From: RGIG250 sp964540025
GTDB lineage: Bacteria; Bacillota; Negativicutes; Selenomonadales; Selenomonadaceae
Direction: 5' to 3'
Assembly (NCBI GenBank): GCA_964540025.1
Contig: CAZIKQ010000018.1
Span: forward strand, 1 to 30,947
DNA length: 30,947 bases
Shown here: piece by piece, positions 8,399-15,058 of the stretch
How positions within the stretch are numbered: the stretch's first letter is position 1
How the letters are laid out: each line of letters begins with the position of its first letter
Notes under the pieces: generated by a model
What the model was told of the DNA's origin: nothing
The model's input: the letters and a program-made list of their open reading frames with translations, nothing else
The model's database searches: none
Position numbers and translations under genes: made by a program

Positions 8399-10372
8399 AT
8401 GAATTATGCGGGTTTGAAAAAATTGGTTTGCCTGGCGGCGGCTGGCGGAACATTGCTGTTTGGCGGCGGCTCCGAGGCGGCGGTGGTAACCGACAAAGCG
8501 CCGATATTGACCTATGCGGACCATACCGTGCCAACCTATGATAAACCGGGCGGAAAGCGGATCGGGTTCATTACCGCCAATATGTCTCTCGTGCAGGTAA
8601 AGAGCGTTCGGAGCGATGGCTGGGCCTACGGCAGCTATTCGATTGCCGGGGGAAAACGGGTGAACCGCTGGTTCGAGATGAGGGAGCTTCAGGGCTACGC
8701 GGGCTTTCAGAATTATACCCTGACCATCGACGCCGATCGCGTTGTGTACCGGACCAGCGCGGCGGCATCAAGGCTGGGCAGCGTGCTGGTCAATGCAAAA
8801 GCAACCGTCCTTGGGGAGGAGGGGAATTACCTAAAAATCATTTATCAGGTAAATGGCGGCAATGAGTGGCGGATGGGCTGGATTGAAAGAGAAGTTGCTC
8901 CGTCACATGATAATAATTATGAGAACCCTGACGATAAACCGGTGGATGATAATCCGCCGGGGGAGAGCGGGAACAATGGCTCCAACGGGAATACATATAA
9001 CTATATAAACATTTACAATAAAGATGACCACAGCAGCCATGATTCCCATGACAAGACATCAACCGAAATCAATATTACAAATAATAATGGTCGGCCGGAA
9101 ATGGATTCCGGGGACGAAGGGAATGAGGAATACGTAGTTGATGGGAGCGCAACGGTGGATTATCCGGCGGGCGGCGATTATCACAAGGTAAAAATCAACG
9201 GCTGGACAGACGGCACTCAGGTCAGGGTGGCAATAGGCGGCATAAGCGATACCATCAATATCGATAATCCCAGCTACGAGCGCAAGAATTTTGAAAAGGA
9301 ATATGGGCTGCCCGCCTCTATGGAGGGAACGACCCAGACAGTCTGGGTGGACGCCTTGGACGGGACTGACCCCGGCAATATAAAACGGATTGCCGAAAGG
9401 ATTATTTCCATTCCTAAAGCCAAGGTATGCGGGCAGCTGAAAGGCGATGTGAACGGGGACGGCAAGGTCGATGAAAGTGACGTAAAATTATTGGAACAGT
9501 ACCATGTAGGGTTAATCGATGTTCTTCCCTGCCCAAAGAATGCGGACATGAACGACGACGGACGGCACACATTGACGGATATTGCCCAGTTACAAATGCT
9601 GCTGGACAAGAAGGACGATAAAAAGAAGCCGACGCAGGTGTACAGTCCGGAATTTTCAGATGTTTCGGTGTCGGTTCACGATTACAACCGCATCCGGGTG
9701 ACGGGAAAAGCGTTTGACCGAGACGATATGAGCCAAAATCTTACGGTGCGCGTTGATTTGGGCGGAAATGTTACTTCAGTTCAGGCCGATAAGGGCGATC
9801 ATCGGTTTGCCGAGGATTGGGAGGTGAATATTCCCGAAGGGGCTTCGCAGTCCTATCAGGTTATCATGACGGCCGTAAATATTGGAGGAGGAAGTGACGT
9901 TTCGCTGGATAAGGGAACCGTTCGCATTGAAAGTCCCATTGTAGAGACAGACGGATTACATCTGGCGACGGGATGGGACGAAATTACCCCCGGAGCTGTT
10001 ATGAAATTACAAAAGTTCAACTTGGCAACAAATCAGTATTATGTCAGCTATAACGACGGGCCGTTGGATTGGAATTTTGACAAACATGAGAAATGGGTAC
10101 GTCAGGAAGCGGTAGATCCTTTTCCCTGTTGGTGGGCCATGACAGTTACCGAAAGCGGGTACGCTTACGTTTATACGGATACTAATACAAACAGCTGGGC
10201 AAAAACTTCTGCCGGGCACCGGGAAAGGATAAGACATCCGGTACACGAAACGGGTGTACTCGTTATCGGTCATAGCGGGAACTTTTTCAAGATAAGGTAT
10301 CATTCTTATACCAATGAAGATAATATCGTTAAAGACCGTTGGGTTTTGACTTCAGATATCGCTCATATCTGA
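8399..10372 (+). CDS. Secreted SH3-like / dockerin type I protein
   Basis: This 657-residue protein has a signal peptide ending SEA/AVV. Residues about 35-165 are two SH3-like modules paralogous to those of the gene at 6827, with the stretch SVRSDGWAYGSY identical in both. An Asn/Asp/Gly-rich linker follows (about 168-250). A beta-sandwich-like domain (about 255-345, KINGWTDGTQVRVAIGG) resembles a module seen in clostridial wall hydrolases. A dockerin type I pair of calcium loops occupies about 349-404 (DVNGDGKVDESD; DMNDDGRHTLTD). A second sandwich-like domain (about 415-510) and two C-terminal SH3-like segments complete it. It has no catalytic motif. It probably binds cell wall and docks to a cohesin-bearing partner that is not in this window. 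The start has GGGAG 8 bases upstream. Confidence 0.86.
   Translation: MNYAGLKKLVCLAAAGGTLLFGGGSEAAVVTDKAPILTYADHTVPTYDKPGGKRIGFITANMSLVQVKSVRSDGWAYGSYSIAGGKRVNRWFEMRELQGYAGFQNYTLTIDADRVVYRTSAAASRLGSVLVNAKATVLGEEGNYLKIIYQVNGGNEWRMGWIEREVAPSHDNNYENPDDKPVDDNPPGESGNNGSNGNTYNYINIYNKDDHSSHDSHDKTSTEINITNNNGRPEMDSGDEGNEEYVVDGSATVDYPAGGDYHKVKINGWTDGTQVRVAIGGISDTINIDNPSYERKNFEKEYGLPASMEGTTQTVWVDALDGTDPGNIKRIAERIISIPKAKVCGQLKGDVNGDGKVDESDVKLLEQYHVGLIDVLPCPKNADMNDDGRHTLTDIAQLQMLLDKKDDKKKPTQVYSPEFSDVSVSVHDYNRIRVTGKAFDRDDMSQNLTVRVDLGGNVTSVQADKGDHRFAEDWEVNIPEGASQSYQVIMTAVNIGGGSDVSLDKGTVRIESPIVETDGLHLATGWDEITPGAVMKLQKFNLATNQYYVSYNDGPLDWNFDKHEKWVRQEAVDPFPCWWAMTVTESGYAYVYTDTNTNSWAKTSAGHRERIRHPVHETGVLVIGHSGNFFKIRYHSYTNEDNIVKDRWVLTSDIAHI
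10352..10372 (+). repeat. Perfect inverted repeat over the end of the dockerin gene
   Basis: TCAGATAT, a 5-base loop (CGCTC), then ATATCTGA, which contains the TGA stop. No T-run follows, so it is not a normal terminator. It could be an mRNA-stabilising hairpin or an operator for the next gene. A weaker hairpin (AAGGC-AATC-GCCTT) lies at 10382-10395. Confidence 0.5.
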
Positions 10373-10431
10373 TGGTATCCTAAGGCAATCGCCTTTTGAT
10401 AAAATAAAAAAACAAAGGAGTAGAAGATCAC

Positions 10432-11334
10432 ATGAACAAAGGCAGTAAAACAATGGCGGCGGCGCTGGGCGTGGCGCTTTCCCTTGGGGTCGGGTTCACG
10501 CCTGTGGCGTCAGCTGAACCTGTGGGGGATGAGATTGAGGTCAACGTAAAGGTATCCCAGTCGGCGGTGGATTGGACGAAGGGAGCAAACTCAACTATCA
10601 CGGCGATTGGCGTGGGACTGCCCGGCAGCAAGGGCATGGCTTTGGCCCGGCGGGGCGCGGTCATGGACGCCCAGCGGAATCTGCTGGAAATCATTAAGGG
10701 CGTTTCCGTTAATGCCGAATCCACCATGGAAGACCTGTATGTCACCAGCGACATTGTAAAGACGAGAGTGGACGGGGTTTTGAAAGGAGCGCAGATTATC
10801 GACGAGGGCCAGAACCCGGACGGCAGCTACTTTGTCAAAATGCAGGCGCCGCTTTTCGGCTCTACGGGCAGTTTGGCCGCGGCGGCGTTCTCCGCTATAC
10901 GGCCGGCAACGGAAAAGCCGGTTCCGCCGCCTGCGGTAACGGAGCCGGTGATTTCCAAAGAGGAGGTCAAGGCGGTGCAGGGGGCGGCTTATACCGGCGT
11001 CGTCGTCGACGCGTCGTCGCTTGGGCTGGAGCCGACTTTTTCACCGATTATTTACGATACCAACGGCCGGGCTGTCTACGGTATAGAGAACATTGAAACC
11101 TCCGTCGCTATCAATTCGGGGATGGTCGGTTACGCCAACGCGGTTGAAGACGCTGCCAGCGGCAGCCGGGCCGGGGCCAATCCTCTCGTGGTCAAAGCGG
11201 TGGAGGCGCGGGGCGGTCAAAATTCGTCGAACCCGGTCAACGTGGTCGTGTCGGTTGAGGACGCCGACCGTATCCTCACGGCCAATGCCGCCAATAATTT
11301 CCTCATGAATGGGGCGGTCATGTTCGTAAAATAA
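10432..11334 (+). CDS. Exported LPP20-like protein
   Basis: This 300-residue protein has a signal peptide cleaved near ASA/EPV. Residues about 35-145 carry the LPP20/FlgT-N pattern: ITAIGVGLP, ALARRGAVMDAQRNLLEIIKGVSVNAESTMED, VLKGAQIIDEGQNPDGSYFVKMQAPLFG. A Pro/Glu-rich linker precedes a second part (about 185-300) that mentions YTGVVVDASSLGLEPTFSPIIYDTNGRAVYG. That segment is common in bacterial LPP20-associated proteins. Known LPP20 proteins are lipoproteins, but no lipobox is seen here. AAAGGAG lies about 11 bases upstream of the ATG. It is the last gene of the envelope cluster and is followed by a strong hairpin terminator. With the FlgT-like and CsgG-like genes upstream it completes the domain set found in FlgT. 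Confidence 0.85.
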   Translation: MNKGSKTMAAALGVALSLGVGFTPVASAEPVGDEIEVNVKVSQSAVDWTKGANSTITAIGVGLPGSKGMALARRGAVMDAQRNLLEIIKGVSVNAESTMEDLYVTSDIVKTRVDGVLKGAQIIDEGQNPDGSYFVKMQAPLFGSTGSLAAAAFSAIRPATEKPVPPPAVTEPVISKEEVKAVQGAAYTGVVVDASSLGLEPTFSPIIYDTNGRAVYGIENIETSVAINSGMVGYANAVEDAASGSRAGANPLVVKAVEARGGQNSSNPVNVVVSVEDADRILTANAANNFLMNGAVMFVK

Positions 11335-11374
11335 AAATATGTCGGTCGGCGGGTATAGGCTGTCAGACAAATAA

Positions 11375-11424
11375 AAATTCCCCTGAAGCGGCCAGTCAAA
11401 TGACCGGTTGCTTCAGGGGAATTT
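11375..11424. terminator. Bidirectional hairpin terminator
   Basis: A long stem pairs AAATTCCCCTGAAGC with GCTTCAGGGGAATTT around a GGCCAGTC/GACCGGTT inner stem. On the minus strand it is followed by a T-rich run (ATTTTTATTT), on the plus strand by TTT. It lies between the convergent LPP20-like and cupin genes and can serve both. Confidence 0.85.
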
Positions 11425-11473
11425 CTGCTTGCGCCGGGGGAAAAGAAATTTTTGCCTTATTTGATTTTAGGGT

Positions 11474-11809
11474 TCAGCGGTTATGTTCCGGGACGACGGC
11501 GAAAAATTCCAGATTTTCATCGCTGTCATTCAGGAGGGTATGGGCGCTTCCTTTCGGGCAGTAGTGAACCGCTCCCGGAGTGAGTATTTCTTTCTCGCCG
11601 TCGCAGAGGGCGGTACCTTTTCCGGCCGTAATGAAGATTATCTCGCTGGAGGTTTCGTGGCGATGCTCGCCGACGGTATGGCCGGGGGCAAGGCAGCCGA
11701 AGAGAAGTTTATTGTCGTCGTCTTGTTTCATATGGGCGAGAAGCTCCCCTTTGCCGCCTTTGAAGCCGGTAAGGTGTTGGGCCGGGAGACTGTCTTTTGT
11801 TATCAGCAT
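11474..11809 (-). CDS. Small single-domain cupin protein
   Basis: This 111-residue protein is a complete cupin. Motif 1 fits G-x5-HxH-x4-E-x6-G exactly (GHTVGEHRH, then E and G), and motif 2 fits G-x5-PxG-x2-H-x3-N exactly (GAVHYCPKGSAHTLLN). The His, Glu and second-motif His residues that bind a divalent metal are therefore all present. Cupins of this size act as sugar-phosphate isomerases, dioxygenases or small-ligand sensors, and the sequence does not tell which. GGAGGAA precedes the ATG. It lies 45 bases downstream of mnmA on the same strand and is probably the second gene of that transcript, though no functional link is evident. Confidence 0.88.
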   Translation of the reverse strand: MLITKDSLPAQHLTGFKGGKGELLAHMKQDDDNKLLFGCLAPGHTVGEHRHETSSEIIFITAGKGTALCDGEKEILTPGAVHYCPKGSAHTLLNDSDENLEFFAVVPEHNR

Positions 11810-11854
11810 GGTGGTTCCTCCATTCGTGTACAGTAAAAGAAATAAAAGGGGTTG

Positions 11855-12925
11855 TCAGCAGATTATGCCACCCCCGAGGACGGTATCTCCGTCATAAAAC
11901 ACTACGGATTGGCCGGGAGTGACGGCTCTCACCGGGGCGTCAAACCTGACGCTGACCCGGCCGTCGGGGAGCAGGGTGACGGCGGCGGGACTGCCCTGAT
12001 GGCCGTAGCGGATTTTGGCGGTGACCTTCAGGGGACTGGCGGGCGGGGGCCCGGTTATCCAGTTTACCTCCTGAGCCGTGAGCTCCCGGGAAAATACGCT
12101 GTCCGCTCCGCCCACTATCACCCTGCGGTGTTCCGCGTCCAGGGCTTTGACGAAAAGGGGTTCGCTGTAGGCGATGCCGAGACCTTTTCGCTGTCCGATG
12201 GTGTAGAGGGGAACTCCCTGATGGCGGCCCAGCGGTTGGCCGTTTTCGTGGAGAATTTCTCCCGGCTTCAGACAGGCGGGATTGTGGGCTTTGATGAAGG
12301 CGTGGTAATCATCGTTGGGGATAAAGCAGATTTCCTGGCTTTCCCGCTTCTGGGCCACCGGCAGGCTAAATTTGGCCGCCAGCTCTCTCACCTGGGGCTT
12401 CGAGTAGTCCCCCAGGGGGAGGCGGATATGGTCGAGGGCTTCCTGGGTGAGCTGGTAGAGCATATAGGACTGGTCTTTTTTTCGGTCAATGGCCCGGGCC
12501 AGACGGCTACGGCCGTTTTTGTCGGTCAGAGTGCGGGCGTAGTGGCCGGTGGCCATGTGCTGGCAGCCAAGACCGGCGGCAATATTTCGCAGCTGGCCGA
12601 ACTTTATGTGGCGGTTGCAGAAAATGCAGGGGTTGGGAGTCAGTCCCGCGCCGTACTGCCGGAGAAAGGGCTGGATAACCTTTGTGGAAAATTCCGCTCT
12701 CAGGTCGGCTGTATAGTGGCTGATGCCGAGAATATCGCAGACCCGGCGGGCGTCCTCCAGGGCGGAGGTGGTTTCTCCCGCCTGGGTCAGCACAGGCCGG
12801 TTTTCGTTTGTAAGTATCAGGGTTACGCCGGTCACCTCATAGCCCTGCTCCTTCAGCAGGGCGGCGGCGACGGAGCTGTCCACGCCGCCGGACATGGCTA
12901 CGGCGATTTTAGGCTTCATTGTCAT
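11855..12925 (-). CDS. mnmA: tRNA-specific 2-thiouridylase MnmA
   Basis: MnmA adenylates U34 of the Lys, Glu and Gln tRNAs and transfers sulfur to give 2-thiouridine in the cytoplasm. The protein (356 residues from the chosen start) has the PP-loop SGGVDSS near residue 12. It also has the NPCIFCN segment with the catalytic Cys, the GHYAR motif, the QSYMLYQL segment, the second catalytic Cys in SQEICFIP, and the C-terminal beta-barrel part (YTIGQRKGLGI; VRFDAPVRAVTPGQSVVFYDGD). Length is normal. ATG 12925 (MTMKPKIAV) was chosen over an upstream in-frame TTG at 12949 because AAGGAA lies about 10 bases before it. Its usual partner cysteine desulfurase gene is not next to it here. Confidence 0.97.
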   Translation of the reverse strand: MTMKPKIAVAMSGGVDSSVAAALLKEQGYEVTGVTLILTNENRPVLTQAGETTSALEDARRVCDILGISHYTADLRAEFSTKVIQPFLRQYGAGLTPNPCIFCNRHIKFGQLRNIAAGLGCQHMATGHYARTLTDKNGRSRLARAIDRKKDQSYMLYQLTQEALDHIRLPLGDYSKPQVRELAAKFSLPVAQKRESQEICFIPNDDYHAFIKAHNPACLKPGEILHENGQPLGRHQGVPLYTIGQRKGLGIAYSEPLFVKALDAEHRRVIVGGADSVFSRELTAQEVNWITGPPPASPLKVTAKIRYGHQGSPAAVTLLPDGRVSVRFDAPVRAVTPGQSVVFYDGDTVLGGGIIC

Positions 12926-13071
12926 GATGTCAGGTTCCTTTTTTATCAATTTTATAAAATTAACGGAAACATGGCAACAGAAAAGTTTACAAGACGGGAA
13001 AAGGGTGCAATAATATCTGGGAGCTTAACTAAGAAAATATTCTATTGGACTATCCGGAAAGGGAGAAAAAT

Positions 13072-13542
13072 ATGGCGATTGAGAGAGTGAGAGAGTATTT
13101 CCGGGGCTTTGGGCTAGAGGACCGGATCATCGAGTTCGAGTCTTCCTCGGAGACGGTGGAGCTGGCGGCGGCAGCCGTGGGCTGTGAGCCAAAGCGGATT
13201 GCAAAGACCATGGCGTTTATGGTGGGTGAGCAGCCGATCCTCGTGGTCATGGCGGGAGACGCCCGTATCGCCAATCCTAAGTTCAAGGCTGAGTTCGCTA
13301 CGAAGCCGAAAATGATAGCTCCGCCGGAGCTGCCGGGACTGATTGGCCACGAAATGGGCGGGGTCTGCCCCTTTGGTATCAGGGAAGGAGTGGCGGTATA
13401 TCTCGATGAGTCCCTGCGCCGCTTCGCTACGGTTTTCCCCGCGGCGGGCAGCGGCAACAGTGCCATTGAACTGAACCTGGCGGAGCTGGAGAAGTATTCC
13501 AACAGCGTTAAGTGGGTCGATATCGGTAAAGACTGGGAATAG
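13072..13542 (+). CDS. YbaK/ProX-type aminoacyl-tRNA deacylase
   Basis: This 156-residue protein belongs to the YbaK/ProX/EbsC family of trans-editing deacylases, which hydrolyse mischarged tRNA such as Cys-tRNA(Pro) or Ala-tRNA(Pro). Family marks include SSETVELAAAAVGCEPKRIAKTMAFMV, the KFKAEFATKPKM segment, and GHEMGGVCPFGI near residue 100, the region that binds the substrate. The ATG at 13072 has a GGGAG-like site upstream. The in-frame extension to 13045 lacks one. It is divergent from mnmA, with about 146 bases between the starts, and is closed by the terminator at 13604. Substrate specificity cannot be read from the sequence. Confidence 0.92.
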   Translation: MAIERVREYFRGFGLEDRIIEFESSSETVELAAAAVGCEPKRIAKTMAFMVGEQPILVVMAGDARIANPKFKAEFATKPKMIAPPELPGLIGHEMGGVCPFGIREGVAVYLDESLRRFATVFPAAGSGNSAIELNLAELEKYSNSVKWVDIGKDWE

Positions 13543-13603
13543 TAATAAAGTTCGGGTATGGCTGCCGGGGAAGACTGCTAAAGGTTGCGTGTGCAGAAAA
13601 AAA

Positions 13604-13647
13604 GGATGCCGCTAAAATGACTGGTCATTTTAGCGGCATCCTTTTTT
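13604..13647. terminator. Strong intrinsic terminator
   Basis: A perfect 17-base-pair stem (GGATGCCGCTAAAATGA with its complement) closes a CTGG loop. TTTTTT follows on the plus strand, and an A-run precedes it, so it can also act on the minus strand. It lies after the YbaK-type gene. Confidence 0.93.
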
Positions 13648-13648
13648 G

Positions 13649-13772
13649 ATTGACTAACTCACTTAACGAGTCCAAGTGAAACGACGGACGAATTTAGTGA
13701 GTGTCATGCACGTGACCTTAGCGATTGCCGAGCGCAACGATGGCAGAGCTTAGGGAGTCGTATTTTGTCAAT
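13649..13772. repeat. Two-hairpin REP/MITE-like element
   Basis: Two imperfect hairpins lie side by side: 13652-13705 (ACTCACT...AGTGAGT arms, ends GAC/GTC) and 13714-13759 (GAC-CTTAGCGATTGCC pairing with GGCAGAGCTTAGGGAGTC). A CACGTG palindrome sits between them. The pair is bracketed by ATTGAC and GTCAAT. It ends exactly at the stop of the aldolase gene. Such units are typical of dispersed intergenic repeats, but a second good copy was not found in this window. Confidence 0.5.
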
Positions 13773-14737
13773 TACACCCGGCCGTTGCAGCCAAGAACAT
13801 TGACGAGCTTATGCTTGACCAGCTCCTTGATGTAGGCCCGGGCGGGGGAGAGGTATTCCCGGGGGTCAAAGGCAGCCGGATGAGCGGTTTGATACTCACG
13901 GATACCGGCGGTCATGGCCAGGCGCAGGTCGGAGTCGATGTTTATTTTGCAGACAGCAGACTTGGCCGCTTTTCTGAGCTGATCCTCAGGGATGCCGATA
14001 GCGTCATCCAGCGCGCCGCCGTTTTCGTTGATGATCTTTACGTACTTGGGAATGACGGAGGAGGCTCCGTGGAGGACGATTGGGAAGTTGGGGAGGCGCT
14101 TTTCAATCTCGGCGAGGATATCGAAGCGGAGCTCAGGGGGAACCAGCACGCCGTCGGCATTGCGGGTACACTGCTCCGGCTTAAATTTGAAAGCCCCGTG
14201 GCTGGTGCCGATGGCAATCGCCAGGGAGTCCACTCCGGTGCGGCTGACGAATTCCTCTACTTCCTCCGGGCGGGTGTAGCTTGCATCCGCGGCGCTTACC
14301 TTCACGTCATCCTCGATGCCGGCCAGCTTGCCCAGCTCCCCTTCAACCACGACGCCGTGGGCATGAGCATACTCCACCACCTGCTTCGTAAGGGCGATGT
14401 TATCCTCAAAGGAGTGTTTGGAGCCGTCGATCATGACAGAGGTAAAGCCCCCGTCAATACAGGATTTGCAGATTTCAAAATCGGCGCCGTGATCCAGATG
14501 GAGGGCGATTGGCAGATCGGTATCCTCAAGGGCTGCTTCCACCAGCTTAACAAGGTAAGAATGCTTGGCGTATTTGCGGGCGCCGGCGCTTACCTGCAGG
14601 ATAAGAGGAGCCTCTTCTTCGGCAGCCGCCTCCGTAATACCCTGAATTATCTCCATGTTGTTCACATTGAAGGCGCCGATGGCGTAACCGCCTGCATAGG
14701 CCTTCTTAAACATTTCAGTTGTTGTAACGAGTGGCAT
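13772..14737 (-). CDS. fba: Class II fructose-bisphosphate aldolase
   Basis: This 321-residue enzyme cleaves fructose 1,6-bisphosphate to glyceraldehyde 3-phosphate and dihydroxyacetone phosphate in glycolysis, using zinc. The catalytic Asp82 and zinc ligand His83 lie in HLDHGAD. Further family marks are the SVMIDGS block, the zinc-binding GTSHGAFKF segment, and LHGASS with the phosphate-binding KINIDSDLR. The related tagatose or ketose-bisphosphate aldolases share these motifs, so the exact sugar is not certain, but the length and KINIDSDLR block fit Fba. The start has a perfect AAGGAGGT site. An extended -10 promoter lies about 40 bases upstream. It is divergent from the glutamine synthetase gene. 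Confidence 0.95.
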   Translation of the reverse strand: MPLVTTTEMFKKAYAGGYAIGAFNVNNMEIIQGITEAAAEEEAPLILQVSAGARKYAKHSYLVKLVEAALEDTDLPIALHLDHGADFEICKSCIDGGFTSVMIDGSKHSFEDNIALTKQVVEYAHAHGVVVEGELGKLAGIEDDVKVSAADASYTRPEEVEEFVSRTGVDSLAIAIGTSHGAFKFKPEQCTRNADGVLVPPELRFDILAEIEKRLPNFPIVLHGASSVIPKYVKIINENGGALDDAIGIPEDQLRKAAKSAVCKINIDSDLRLAMTAGIREYQTAHPAAFDPREYLSPARAYIKELVKHKLVNVLGCNGRV

Positions 14738-14775
14738 TGGTATACCTCCTTAAATTTAGTATTTCAGCTGGCATT

Positions 14776-14784
14776 ATTATATCA
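14776..14784 (-). promoter_or_regulatory. Extended -10 promoter for fba
   Basis: Read on the minus strand this is TGATATAAT, an exact TGnTATAAT extended -10 element. No good -35 box lies 17 bases upstream, as is usual for this promoter type. It would give a leader of about 30 bases. Confidence 0.65.
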
Positions 14785-14893
14785 TAATTTGGGAAAATCC
14801 GGTAGATAAATGCAGAAAACATTGAGTAAATTTTTGGGAATTTGTCTGATTGGGAAATCTTGCAATTTTATGGCCGGTTTTGGAAAATATTGC

Positions 14894-14922
14894 TTTACAA
14901 ATGAAGAAGGGGATGATAATAT
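14894..14922 (+). promoter_or_regulatory. Sigma-A-type promoter for the glutamine synthetase gene
   Basis: TTTACA and TAATAT are separated by 17 bases. The predicted transcript start near 14929 leaves a leader of about 130 bases, long enough for post-initiation control. Confidence 0.6.
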
Positions 14923-15058
14923 GTCCCCAGTGAGAAGCCCATAGCGTTTTGGCAGCGTCGCCATACAGCATTCTTCATAACCCAAGCGTGGCTGTGAGAG
15001 GATTTGTTGTGTGGTCTTTTTGTTTATCTGGAAATTTTTATAAAAGGTGGTAGTGGCA

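Larger units (their letters stand above)
14738..15058. other. Divergent promoter region between fba and the glutamine synthetase gene
   Basis: The 321-base gap holds one promoter for each flanking gene (listed separately), about 110 bases apart. A leader of about 130 bases precedes the synthetase start. I recognised no known riboswitch fold in it. Two overlapping short minus-strand frames here lack ribosome sites and are not taken as genes. Confidence 0.6.

Noticed and set aside
8399..10372. A cellulosome component
   Set aside because: The dockerin is real, but no cohesin, scaffoldin or glycoside hydrolase is seen nearby.
10382..10395. A terminator after the dockerin gene
   Set aside because: The stem is only five base pairs and the T-run is short, so it is unlikely to stop transcription.
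1..11334. A curli operon
   Set aside because: CsgG-like proteins are present, but no CsgA/CsgB repeats, CsgE or CsgF were found.
11852..13090. A 412-codon plus-strand frame opposite mnmA
   Set aside because: It is antisense to a clear MnmA, has no domain match and no ribosome site, and is a usual by-product of G+C-rich coding.
14777..14985. Two overlapping short minus-strand frames between fba and the glutamine synthetase gene
   Set aside because: Neither has a ribosome site or family match, and both cross the predicted promoters.
14929..15058. A glutamine riboswitch in the glutamine synthetase leader
   Set aside because: I could not match the leader to the known glutamine-sensing motifs.
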